A stretch of DNA of 64,000 nt from the NCBI RefSeq assembly GCF_016920785.2, contig NW_024609884.1, positions 83,698,722 to 83,762,721 on the forward strand, in the 5' to 3' direction. This DNA comes from Ixodes scapularis. Taxonomy: Eukaryota; Arthropoda; Arachnida; Ixodida; Ixodidae. The notes below the pieces were generated by a model. That model had not been told where the DNA came from. It saw only the letters and a list, made by a program, of their open reading frames with translations, and made no database searches. The translations under genes and the position numbers were made by a program. Shown piece by piece: positions 47,301 through 59,300 of this stretch (within the stretch, counting starts at the first letter, position 1; every line of letters starts with the position of its first letter).

Positions 47301-50300
47301 TTGGACACGATACTTAGACATCACCCTCAAAATTTGGAGCCTGGAAACAGCGTATTTGCCGGAAAAAAATATAGTTTGAAAAAGGCAAATTTGCAATTCT
47401 CGCGCTCCTTGAAAACGTCAAAAGTGGGTTGGCGCTTTTTTTTTTTTTTTTGCTGTTCTTTAATTGGAAGTGTTGTTCGTCTTTCCCCTTCCACCTCTCA
47501 TCGATCACACACTCTCTCGAATTACGCTCCACCAGCTCGGCGCCAGCCATGCATGTGTAAGCAGACGACGTGTCGGTTGCGAGTTTCAATATATTGTTGG
47601 TCCACTGCTCTGCTTAGACGTTCCAAAACACTTTCAAAAGCGGTGCAGTTGAAGGTAAAGTGCAGCGGACTTTGATGAGCGACGTCGGGTGTTGGTGCTG
47701 CATCAAGGACCGTCCCAGCACTGGCACATCCGCAAGTGCCCCTCCACACAAGCTTTCAAAGAATGAAGTGGCGAAGAAGGAGTGGCTGGAAATGCAACGC
47801 AATCTTGCCTGTCTGTGTTGTCGAGGTGCCACAAATCTGAAGCAGGTGAAAGAGGGCGGTGGAGAAAAGCTCACCGGAAAAAAGCTCACCGCAAAACTGT
47901 CTGATGCGGAGAAAAGCTCAACGGCCTTTTGACGGATGCAGAGAAATATTCACCTACGAATCTAAGAATTGAATGTTTACTCAAGTGAAATACATTCACT
48001 CAAATGAACTATGCTGGGATGCCTTAGGCGCATGCAATCGTTCTGCTCTTCACTAGCAGAATTTATTTTTAAAATATAAAAACATCCTGTAACACATGAG
48101 GCATTGCCCGAAGATAATAATATAAATAATTTCAATAGAACACTAATTTTAAAAAAAATAACGGGGGAATTATAACCAGTGTAGAGAGCTGCAGCTTGAG
48201 TAGTTTCTGGATATTTATTATTATGAAATTACCTTTATGTAGTATACCAGCAGTGCATTGCCAAATCTCCACATTTCACCATTTGTTTAAAAAGCAGTAG
48301 TTTTAATTCGTAACCTCATTCGAGCAAAAAATAAAAAAAGGCCGTATTTCCTCTCTCCCAGTTACGTCATAGTTAAACATGAAAACACTCATGCAAAATC
48401 GGTTGTCATAAAAGTGGAACAAGGGCTACAGCCAGAGTGGAGAATAAAAATCAAGATAACTTAAATTCTGATTTAAATCGGACAAGTTTTACTCAGATGA
48501 TTCAAATTAAACGTTTCTTGCAAAGATAATCCCCCCCAAAAAAAACAATTACCGTTTATCATTTTATGCTTTCAATATGCACATATGCTCTGTATTTAAA
48601 TCAAAGATTCATCATACAAGAAAAATTTATATGGGATTGAACACAAGCAAAAAGCAGTGGTCTTCGGAGCAAATCGATGCATTGAGCCTAGGTATTTTTT
48701 ACCTCCGACTTCATTCGTCAGTTACGTCACATCTTTTTGCAATCAAACGAGAATGCAAAGGATAGAAACGAAAACTGGTAAAGTAATGTTGTATTCCAAG
48801 AAAATCGGATCGCAAAAGAGAAAAGCCAATACAGATTTTTCGATAACAAAAAGCTAAGTTGTTTTTGTTCTAGTATGACGGGGTTTTTATAAACAAAAGT
48901 TGCTAAAATTGCAGTAATTCTTTTTCATTGTTTTCACTGATCGGAAGAATTGATGAAACAGCCTGCTGTGTTTAAAGATGCTAATAGTGATAAACCAGTA
49001 TTTCCTATCTACAGGGATATTGCTGCACTCAGATTACGTTCACTCAAGTTTTGCGCCACAGAAAAAATTTGCGGAATTTGTAGGAACCTTAAATCCTGTC
49101 GTAATAATGACAGGCACACAGGCCCACGCAATTCGTCACAGTTGCATCCCAACAATTAGGCGGCAACAACCGCTAGGTGGCAGCAAACAATGAAAAGAGA
49201 ATTTCTCTTCAGGTGACGAACGCGTTGGTTGTCCGCGAGCTTCTCCGCCTTTTCGCCTGCTTTCCTCCCAGCCACGCGATAACGCAGCGCATGCGCACTT
49301 GCTATCATTCTCCGATGGAGGCATCCGCCATTAAACTGCAAACGCTCCCCATAGTTTGAGTAGGACCCTCTTTACAATCTAGGCTCTCTACGAACGATAG
49401 GCGACGCCGCCGGCGTGCTCCTTTCCTATGTTAAATGCCAGTGAGCCCATGCTCGCTTCCATTGTGGAATGTTTTACCTGGCCTTTTACATTGTTACGCA
49501 CCACACATCCAGAAATCTTAGGGCAATGTATGATACAGTGTAGACCACATATAAAGCATGTCGCGGGAGTCGCGAAAATCCGCACTATAAGCGGTACCGC
49601 GCTATAACCAAAACATCAATTTTTCAGGCCAAAATTTATGCCATGAGACAACTTACCTTTGTAAAACAATTTATTTTATGTTAGATGAAAAATAAAGCTT
49701 AGTCTGAGGAAAGTCTTTATATCACCAGACTTCTCTCTCAAGTGTGTCACACATTTTGAAAGAAATGAGTGACTTTTGCCTGGCGCAGCCTTTTAACGGG
49801 GTTGCGGACGAACGTTGCGAGCGTTCAGGATTGCTAACCCTAATCACTTTTCTCCGGTACTTTATACGGTACGCACCAGTAATACCTTGAACTTGAGCAC
49901 ACGCATGAAATGCTCCAAATAAAAAATCAGGGCGATGTTCGAGAACACAAATGCTTAGAAAGCACCACTGTAGTCGAAGTAAACAAACACGACGGCACGG
50001 GCGTTTCTGCTGTCTTAAGAGTGCCGCCACGACATCACCGCACGAGTAGGTGGATCTTCCCTTCTAGTACGTGCTGGGTTATCATAGCGACACACAACGA
50101 AAATTCACAGTCAAGGATAGCGCTTTTTTGCGGAACGATGAGCTTCCACCACGCCGTCTACGTCGACGATCACCACCGACGCCATGTTGGCAGATAGAAG
50201 AAGCCGGCCCGCGACCGGCATGCAACGCGCGCAACCAGCTCTCCTCGACCTGTGATTGGTCTGTCATTGCGGTTGTTTCGAACGCAGCGGGGGAAAGTTG

Positions 50301-53300
50301 GGTTTGCTCCAACGCCTTGCGTCGTGAACGACACTTGCGTGCGTCCCTCCGTCGCTATGGCAACTGAAGCTTCTCTCTTTGCTTCTCCCCGCTTCTTCGA
50401 GCAACCTCCTTGCCATCCTTGCCCCCGCAAGTGCCGCTTGCGGCTAGCGCCGTTATCTAGTGTCGCACAGGGAAGCATGCTCGCTGCGCCAGTCAGTCGG
50501 CAGGCTGTTCCAGAAACCGCACTATAACTGGTATTTCCCTTCGCGCGGCTGCATTTTAAGCGGTATGTAATTACATGGAGTTGTATTAGTCCCGAGAGCG
50601 AACACAAGCGTCACTGCGGTCGCCGCGCCCTGATTGGGTGAGGTGTACCTTGACGTCAGGGCGATGACTCCGCTCCGCGATCTCGCATCGGCTCGCTTCC
50701 CAGCACCGGTTTCCTGGTTTGGCGTTGTGTGCCGCAAGCTCTTCGAGGAGCTGGACTTCGTTTACCTGGTGTACAGGACGTTGAGTTAGGCCGATATTGA
50801 CATGCTTCCGTACATTTTATAAGCCTGCTCGTCCCTTTTACCTTTAAAATTGGGTTACAAATCCCGAAAGCTATCGGCAGAGGCAATTCCGCCGATGAAC
50901 CTCCCGTCCGTCTACACGACACAAGGCAATTTTGCGAGGGATCGGTGACGCAGTGGTGCAGGTGTTTCAGACGCTGGAATTCTGTTCCTTGCATGTTCAT
51001 GATTTAGAACGATATTACAACCCGCTTTCAAGGCATTTGAAGTGGCATTTATATCGTGGGCCTTTGGGTGGTCGGTAAATTAGCTCGCGACCTCGACTTT
51101 GCGCTGCCACTCTGCATGCGCTGGTTCGCTGATGTTTTAAAGGCCCTTGTGTCTGATTATCTTTGAAGTGCTCGTGGAACAGAGTTGTTTTACATAAATG
51201 TTGCTTCTTCGTGAATTAATTATATAGTTTATACATATGCAGGCATATTTTTTAGAAGGTGCACAATTACTGGAAATTAGTTCGTATGGTAGCAGTAAAG
51301 ACGGCCGAATTGCCCTTAGTTGCCTGTATAATATGTATTGAACTGCCCAAAATATGCACAGCAATAGTGCTGTAATTTGGAATGTTCATACTTTTTCCGG
51401 ACATTTTTATTGCAGCCTTGGGCATTCGGAAAATACACCGTTTAGTCTGAATTGTCATTTCCAATTAAAAGAGACACTGGTGCAGGTCTCCAAAAGCTTC
51501 CTCAGCCTCCAAACTCCCTACAGCTGGACCCTCTGACAACAGAGGAAAACAGGAGTAAAAGCAAGCATTTGATTGTCTGTCCAATGGTAGATGCAGCACT
51601 AGTAGCAGAAGATGTGGAACCTGTGAAGGGCGACAGTCTGCGTGAGAAAAGCTTCTGGTATTTTAGCTTTAGGACAACTCGATTTAAGTAAAATCTAAAT
51701 TTTAGGGCTTAAGGGATTAATAACGAGCTAGACACCTTCGCTTACGTTTGTTATACATTACTTGAGGGTTGATATAAACAAGTCCACAGATACCACCCGT
51801 GTAGTCCATTGAAATACTATCCGAATCCAGCAAAGGTCAAATGCGAGCAATGTGTATAATAAATGTTCCTTTTTTTTTTCTTTTTTTTTTACTTTGCCCC
51901 TGCACTTGGGCTGTCTTGTGACTCTCTCCCCATGGCCCAGACAGTATTTAGCATGTTGCTCGAGCAGCATGCAGCTTTTCTGCTTCGGCGATCTTGTTTA
52001 AAAACAGAGATACAAAAAAAAAAATAGTATACTTAACCTGCCAATTCATTCAGGCCATCAGCAGCATTTATTGTGCGAGATGTAAATCTATAGTGATGCT
52101 CCTGCAATTCTGGCCATATTTCTTTATTTTCATATACCACTCCGATTCATGCGTTGCCTGCCCTGTCAACCATGCTTAAAATGTTGGTTGAAGTTTTGCC
52201 TGTAGCTACAGGTCATACCTCAATAAAGGCACATATAAAAATTTACACTTCCTACGAAAAACAGGCAAAAAAAAATTAAATAGAAACGAGCGCACCGACA
52301 GCTAGTGTCGTCACAGCCTCCACAGGGCAAGCGGCGCGAGTCGGGGAAAAATTCTCTCCCCGCCGTGACGTCACCCCGGTTTGCCATAAGGAGGCGCCAC
52401 GAGAACTTCTTGGGGCTAATAGGAGGCGAACCGGTGGTTGAAAAAAGCCGCGTTATACCCGGTCCTGCACTATAAGCGGTTACGTTGTAAGTGGTCTATA
52501 CTGTATGAGCATTCTTTAAGGAGAGGCACTGGTTAGAGATTGAACTTCTGAACTATTCAAGTGATTGGAATGAAATTTGCAGAGGAGATTCAACATCAGG
52601 TGTAGGTGTACTGTGCAAACGTTCAGCTCTCTAGGACAATTTTACATACCTGCACAAGAAGATGTGTCACTCTTTCTTAAGAAATCTATGATGTGCAAAT
52701 GAACCTATTAAGAACCATTTTGACTGCTTGAATATAATGTGGGGGATGTGGGACTTCGGGCTATCTAGTTTTTATAACTTTAATGTAAATATTTCAGGAA
52801 GTGTCATTGCCTCAAATAATGAGATGCATACCTGTCCTATGTCAATGCTTGAAAACATAGCTTTTTCTCAATGAGGACTTTAACTTAAAACAAAATAAAG
52901 TAGATAGCCCGATTCCCCAGTAAATTTCAGTTCGGAAACATCTTGATTGTGGTATCAGAATATTTTTACCTACAAACAAAAGATTCCTTTGTATGAAATT
53001 TGCAGCCAAAAGTGGAACTGAGAAAAATGCATTCAAAAATTGAAATCCTTTACTTTGTTACTGCCTCACAATGTGTTGAAAATATTTTATATCAATGTAA
53101 CTATTTGGCATATGGTTATCAAATTTAGTGTAAGGGTGTATAATTAGTTTCCAAAAATGAAAACCTCAAAATTGAAAAATGAATGTTTTCAAAAAAAATT
53201 TTAATTTTAGGCCCATGTCCCCCTTAAGTATGGCACTTGCAAGCGATGCTGCAGAAACCAGCAATGCAAGAATAAAATGAAAGTGTTTTGGAGCACGCAC

Positions 53301-56300
53301 TCGTGCCCTGTGTTCGTACTGGCACAGGGTATAGCGAATAGATGGGCTGTTCCTTACCGTTGGTCTGTGCAGCAAGCTCTGGATCTGGTGGGCATCGTCG
53401 AAAACAGCCTGCAGAGCTCGATGCACACCAAGCCGCTGCTGCCTAGCGAGTTGGTGAGCCATCGGGAACACCAGCTGCTTGAACGTGAGTGCTGCGGCGC
53501 TGTCGGTCTGCTCGAGCAGACTCAAGCGTGCCTTCTGCAGGTGGTGAATACGTCTTCGAGCGGTTCAACCAGGTGCACCACACGTCGTCCATTCAGACCT
53601 ACTTCCAGTGTGGACCGCAGGAAACGCGGGCCAACGTGCTCGTCGAGCTGCTCTGCCAGCTCCTCACGGAGCCGTGCTACAACGTCCTACGCACCCAGGA
53701 GCAGCTGGGTGAGCCGCTTTGGGTGCATGCTCGGTGGCGTGCTGGATGGACGGCTCTTTTGCAGGTTACCTGGTGGCCAGTGGGCCTCGGCGGTCCAACG
53801 GTGTCCAGGGCATCCGCATCATAGTGCAGTCAGATCGGCCACCCGTGTTCCTAGACAGCCGCATCGAAGCTTTCCTCATCTACATTGAGGTTAGTCTTGT
53901 GGGCCACTCCCAGCCTTTGTGGAACTGTCCTCGCTCACTGACGCTGCTTCGAGGGATTTTTTTTATTTGCGATCTAATTCAAATTAAATTTGCGTAGCAT
54001 ATACACCTTTACAATCTGATCAAAAATATGTACGCTGCGTGACACCGTTAGCACAAATGAGCGATCGTCAATGTTTTCTTTCTTTTTTTAGAATTGATAA
54101 GCTGTCATCAGAACTACTAGTGCGAAGAAAAGTGCTCATTTGGGGCACTAGTATAAGCGGTAAAATCTGGTGCGTTCCAATACCCTTCGGATGTGAACTG
54201 CAAGAAAAGCGCCAATGTCATGTTTGCGCTAACAGTGTTGCACGGGGCACTTAGTTGAGTATAGTTTGGTTCGTTTTGCTAATACTAGAAGTTTAATTTG
54301 CAAAGGTTATGGTCAGGACTGTAGCAGATTCAAAGATAAAATAAACATACATATCTCTGCTGACTAGAGGGTCTACAGAGTGCAATAAGGTATAGATGAA
54401 AGCTCTAGGATAATTTTCAAGTTGTATGACATATAAATTTTTCAATTTTGAAAATATCTTTTTTAGGACATATCGGAATTATTTAAAATGTTCCTATGCT
54501 ATATGTAAAACAGGAGAAAATGTTTGCTTTCATTTTCCATTTTGCTTCATTTTCAAATCAATATTCGCTGTGTCTAGCGTTATGTCCGACGGAACCCAAA
54601 ATAAAAATTAGAGTTACGTCCGACGGAACCCAAAATAAAAATTAGAGTTACGTCCGACGTAATTTTACCCAAAGGTTTCGAGTTACGTCCAACGTAACCT
54701 AATGTGAAAATTAAAGTTACGTCCGACGGAACTCGAAATAAAAAACTAAAGTTATGTCCGATGTAACTTTACCCCAAGGTTTGGAGTTACGTCGGACGGA
54801 ACCCGAAATGAAAATGAAAGTTGCGTCCGATGGAAATAAAAGTTAAAGCTGTGTCCTGTGCAACCTACGCAACCTTATTGAATGTTACGCTTTACGGCCG
54901 GTACATGATGTAAACACTAACATATCGTAAATTATTACTACGTTCCGTCTGATGCAGCATTCGTTAATTGGTTAAAATCGCGACTCCATCTGTACCTCCA
55001 GGTACAGATGCCCGTCACATTATTTTTTTTTTCTTTCTAGTGTTTCCCCTTTCTTTAAGGCAATTTTTTTCTCCTTGAAGACGATTTCTTGCGACGCTTT
55101 CTGAGAATCACAGACATTCGAAGCAATTCTTAATAGAGATAGAATGGTAATGTGAAATGAACATGCTGTTTAAAGCAGCAGGCTTTCCGCAGACTTTTTG
55201 ACAACTGGCACAATCTTCACGTACCATTCAAGTCGCCACGTGCACTAACTTTGGCAGTGTTTTTTTTTTGTTTTTTCCGGATTGTCTTAAAGAAAGAGCT
55301 GTTTCAAGGGGCCGAGGGGCCGCCCGGGTGTGAGAATGACAATAGACCCTCAGCCTTTAGCCATATCAACTTTGCTCTCAGCCCCAGCCAGCAAGGTGTA
55401 ACGAACAGGTGTAACAAATGCGGCAAAAATGACAACTAACTTTTCTTTCAAGTTCTGTCGGACGTAGGTTTGCTCTTTATTTCGAGTTTGGTCGGACGTA
55501 ACTTAAATTTTTATTTCGAGTTCCGCCGGACGTCATCTTAATTTTTATATGGGGTTCTGTCGGACGTAACTCGAAACCTTGGGGTAAAGTTACGTCGGAC
55601 GTAACTTAATTTTTATTTCGGGTTCCGTCGGACGTAACACTAGACACTGCAATCAATATTTCAGAATAGGCAGGTTTTGTTTCACAAAAATATATCAGGA
55701 CAAAATGTAGAAGTGCCTGTTAATGTATGAAAATGAAATTTAAGAAATGTGTCTCTTAGTACTTTCTTTTACCTAAAAGCAGTGTCGTTCTTAAAATGGG
55801 GTGTGGCCTGGAAGGGTGAACTTTTGAATACTTCACTTAAATTGATTCACATTTGCAGGGTGAATTGAATGCTACTAGGAACCGTGACAACCAAAGTTTC
55901 GTCCATAGGCCAATAGACCTCTTGCAAAAAGCCTGCGCACGCCACGCGATGAATTATAGAAGTTCTCAGTACACTCTTCCCATGGTCTTTCCTCCCGCTA
56001 CCACATGACATAGCCGAGCTGGCGCAATTAACCGAGGCAATGGTGTTCAAGCAGCCGAGCCAGGCGAGTGTATGCAAACGGGTGAGGGGGTGTCGCTTTG
56101 GCTGGCTGGCAAGGCTGGCCCTTTCTCAGCCCTCCCTTTTGCACTGTCGCCTGCTACATCAACGCTTTTTCGAACCGTGCCATGTTTGTGGTGTAAAATA
56201 ACTACAGAACAAGCAGGGTCTCTACCTCATATTACACGAAGTGGATTCGTTGACACTGCAAGACGTGGAGGTAGGCAGCACGGATACGGTACGCCGCAAA

Positions 56301-59300
56301 CAACGTACGACGATCCGGCGGACGGGTGCTGGCGGTAGCTGCCGCGACTCGCGGCAGCTACCGCCAGCACCCGTAACGAGAAAGCGCGTGATCTCTACCT
56401 TGGGTTCCCAAAATGCCCTGCCGTCGTGGCGCCGCACGCATTGCAACAGGTCTAGTCTACAACATCCTGCACTTATGCTCGAGGAAAGTAACTTCACTAA
56501 GAAAAGTATTAAAACAAAATTGCAATCCTCAAACTTTTTGTTTTAATGTGAGGTAGAATACACATAGTGCAATTTAAGGTAAAAAAGGGCAAAAAGCAAT
56601 TGCAGCAAATGCAATTCTAGGGGAAAAAAATGTTAACATTTTAAAATATTCAGCTTTTTATAATGAGTTTTTTTTTTTCTTTTTTCTTTCTTCTTTCTTT
56701 TTTTCAGATTATAAGTGCCTTAACTTGCTCCCTAGAAAATTTCACTCCAGGACATTCGTGAACAAAGTCTTAATTTTCAGAATGTCAGATGGTAGTTTTC
56801 CTCGTACAGCGTTTCCCACCAAAATCTGAACCTAGAAAAATGCATTTGAAGTTTCAGTTTTAGGTTTCTTTATTTACTATGGGTCCCAGGCATACAAAAT
56901 CCACCTGGAGCATAGGTATCACCTTCGTCTTTAGTAAATTAATTGCCTAAAATCTACTAATTTCCTTTTGAAATATTTGTTTCAGCTGTCACATTTTGAT
57001 TAGAAATTTGTTGCCCGTCGTCCAAGTATGCCATAGGGGTTGTTAAAGTTCAGACTAGATTCTGCTCTGTGCTATCCTCTGTCAAAGTTAGGCTGTCATG
57101 TTTTCGCTGTACCGCAACTAACTTGGAAAGAGAGCGGAAAGCTGAGCGCTCGAGGAGACAACAAAGTAGGGTGTGCCTTTCCGACGATCCCTTGACCCTT
57201 ATAGGCTCGCGGTAATTCGCTGCCCTCATCCATTGCGGAGGCTGACGTTGCTTCCGGGGAGGGACTTCCACCCAGTCATGGGGCACGTTACTCCTACAAT
57301 GGAACAGCATTACAGTTACAGTTACTACTCGGTGGGAAAAGAAGTGACCCTGCTACATTTACAGTTACAAAATTGAAAGAGTAACCTGTTATAGTTTGGC
57401 GCACTATGGCCTGAGTTGCTGCTGCGCCAAAAAAACTCCAAATTCATTCACCTGTTATAGTTATTTTGCTAAAGTAATGCTGTTATTTGTTGTTATTTTA
57501 CAAAAAATATTAGAAAACATTTTAAAGGAACCTTCTTCAATACGCCTTTAAATTAGTATAGATTTTTCATAAGACATTGTGTTATTCATGGTAGTGTATC
57601 TGATTAGTTTAGAAACTAAGATTTTCCCAATAATCAGTATTAACGTGTTTGGTTCTTCCTATTCCAATTTCTACCATGAATAGCTCCCTGAGCAAGATCA
57701 TAATTTAAGACAGTATTGGGGTAAATCCACTAGTTTCTTCTTTGGCCATTTAGTTTCTTCTTGGGCAAAATTGCTGGCGACTTTAGTTTTTCAAATTGCT
57801 AAGCTAGCAGATACCTGCTAATGATCCATGAGTGCGGTCAAGATCAAAATAAGTGTGACCACCATAGGGTATACATGAATATATACAACAGCACGCGTCT
57901 AGATCTCAGGTATATATCCAATCATGGTGGCGAGTTTACAATTGGTCAATTCTAATTGTGGATTTCTTTGGCGAGGCAAAATGGGACGGAAGCAATAAAA
58001 ATCATGTTAATGTAAAGTCAATAATAATTTGTCATACCTTGCAATCAGCTTTTTAGGTGTTTTCTTATGCCACTCCAATCCACTCGTCGCTCGAATCATT
58101 TTCTACTGCGTGCACGCAATATTTCATGAAACATTGAGCTTCTCTCGAAACATTGGAGAACAATGTTATGGCAACATTCCTCCGTCAAAGCCGCCGAACA
58201 CAGCAGCGGCGCAAACTAAGCACTGATCGAGGTACAAACGACCACTGCGTGTAGAATTCCAGACGGCTGTTGCAATCTTTTATCCACCATCTCCTAACCA
58301 GATCGTACACGTTTGCGCTCCTCCATTTCACCAGCCCAACTAGAAGAGACCACCCGGAAGGCCCACAACGTGTTATTCATAAATCAAATGATGCAAAGTA
58401 AAAAAACGCACAAACAAGCAGAACGACACGGACGTTTCGAGCAAATATCTTTTCTCAAACGACGGGACCCGAGAAGGAGACAAATGGGTGACAGCAACTG
58501 GCTTACGGGAGGCAAGGCCGGTAATTGGGTTAAAAAAAAGGGAAGGGAGAGCAAATGGTCCTAGAGTCGAGACCCTGCAAGAGTGCATCTGGGATTTGGA
58601 CGATTCAAATTAGAGGGGAAGGAAACATATGCTTGGCGGCAAGAAGATGAGGTTCAGAAAATCGGTCGTGCCATAAGCTTGCGAGCGTTTGGGGCGACAA
58701 TCACCAAAAACTGTCCTCCGCGAAAAGCACGCACTCCCTCCAGCTCCCTCCGTTGAACGAAGAAAAGAGAAACGCATAAGAGATGCCATGCTTTGTTACA
58801 TCTGCGTGTGCTGTGGGCGATGTATCATACACAGCAGGTATGGACACAAACATCCCCATCCTCCCTGCTGGTAGGACCAGCTTGGCCAAGCAGGATCCAC
58901 CCAAAATTTAGTTTCTTTTGATTTTTTTTTTTTCCCCTTGTCCTCTAGACAGTTTTTGCAGCAGTTTTTGCTGTGCCCTTCCCGTATGAGGACAGCAGGT
59001 ATCGACACAAAGCAAACATACCCATCCTCCCTGTTGGTAGGAGCAGCTTGGCCAACCAGGGTCACCCAAAATTTAGTTTCTTTTGGTTTTTTTTTTTCCC
59101 TTGTGCTCCAGACAGTTTTTGCAGCAGTTTTTGCTGTTCCCTTCCCGTATCAGGACTTGGGGCTCTCTCACGAGTTGCGAGACGATTTGGAGGTCGTGTT
59201 TGCAATATTTTTGAACGTAAATCTGAGAAGTAACTGTAACGACGTTACATCTTCACAGTTACTTTCGAAAAATAGTAACCCTGTTACAGTTACAAGTTAC

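Larger units (their letters stand above)
47070..53372 (+). other. IDE intron 19 (6.3 kb)
   Basis: The intron contains a T-rich repeat starting with TTTAAAGGAGCACTAACACC near 47,238, a piece of iterated AGCTCACC motif at about 47864-47932, AT-rich sequence to 49.3 kb, the TA-flanked element at 49536-52503 and the TTAA-flanked element at 52516-53227. No host exon is seen. Confidence 0.7.

Noticed and set aside
46685..47317. 210-codon ORF as a separate gene
   Set aside because: It only contains IDE exon 18 in frame, then reads through the 58-bp intron into the wrong frame of exon 19 and a poly-T repeat.
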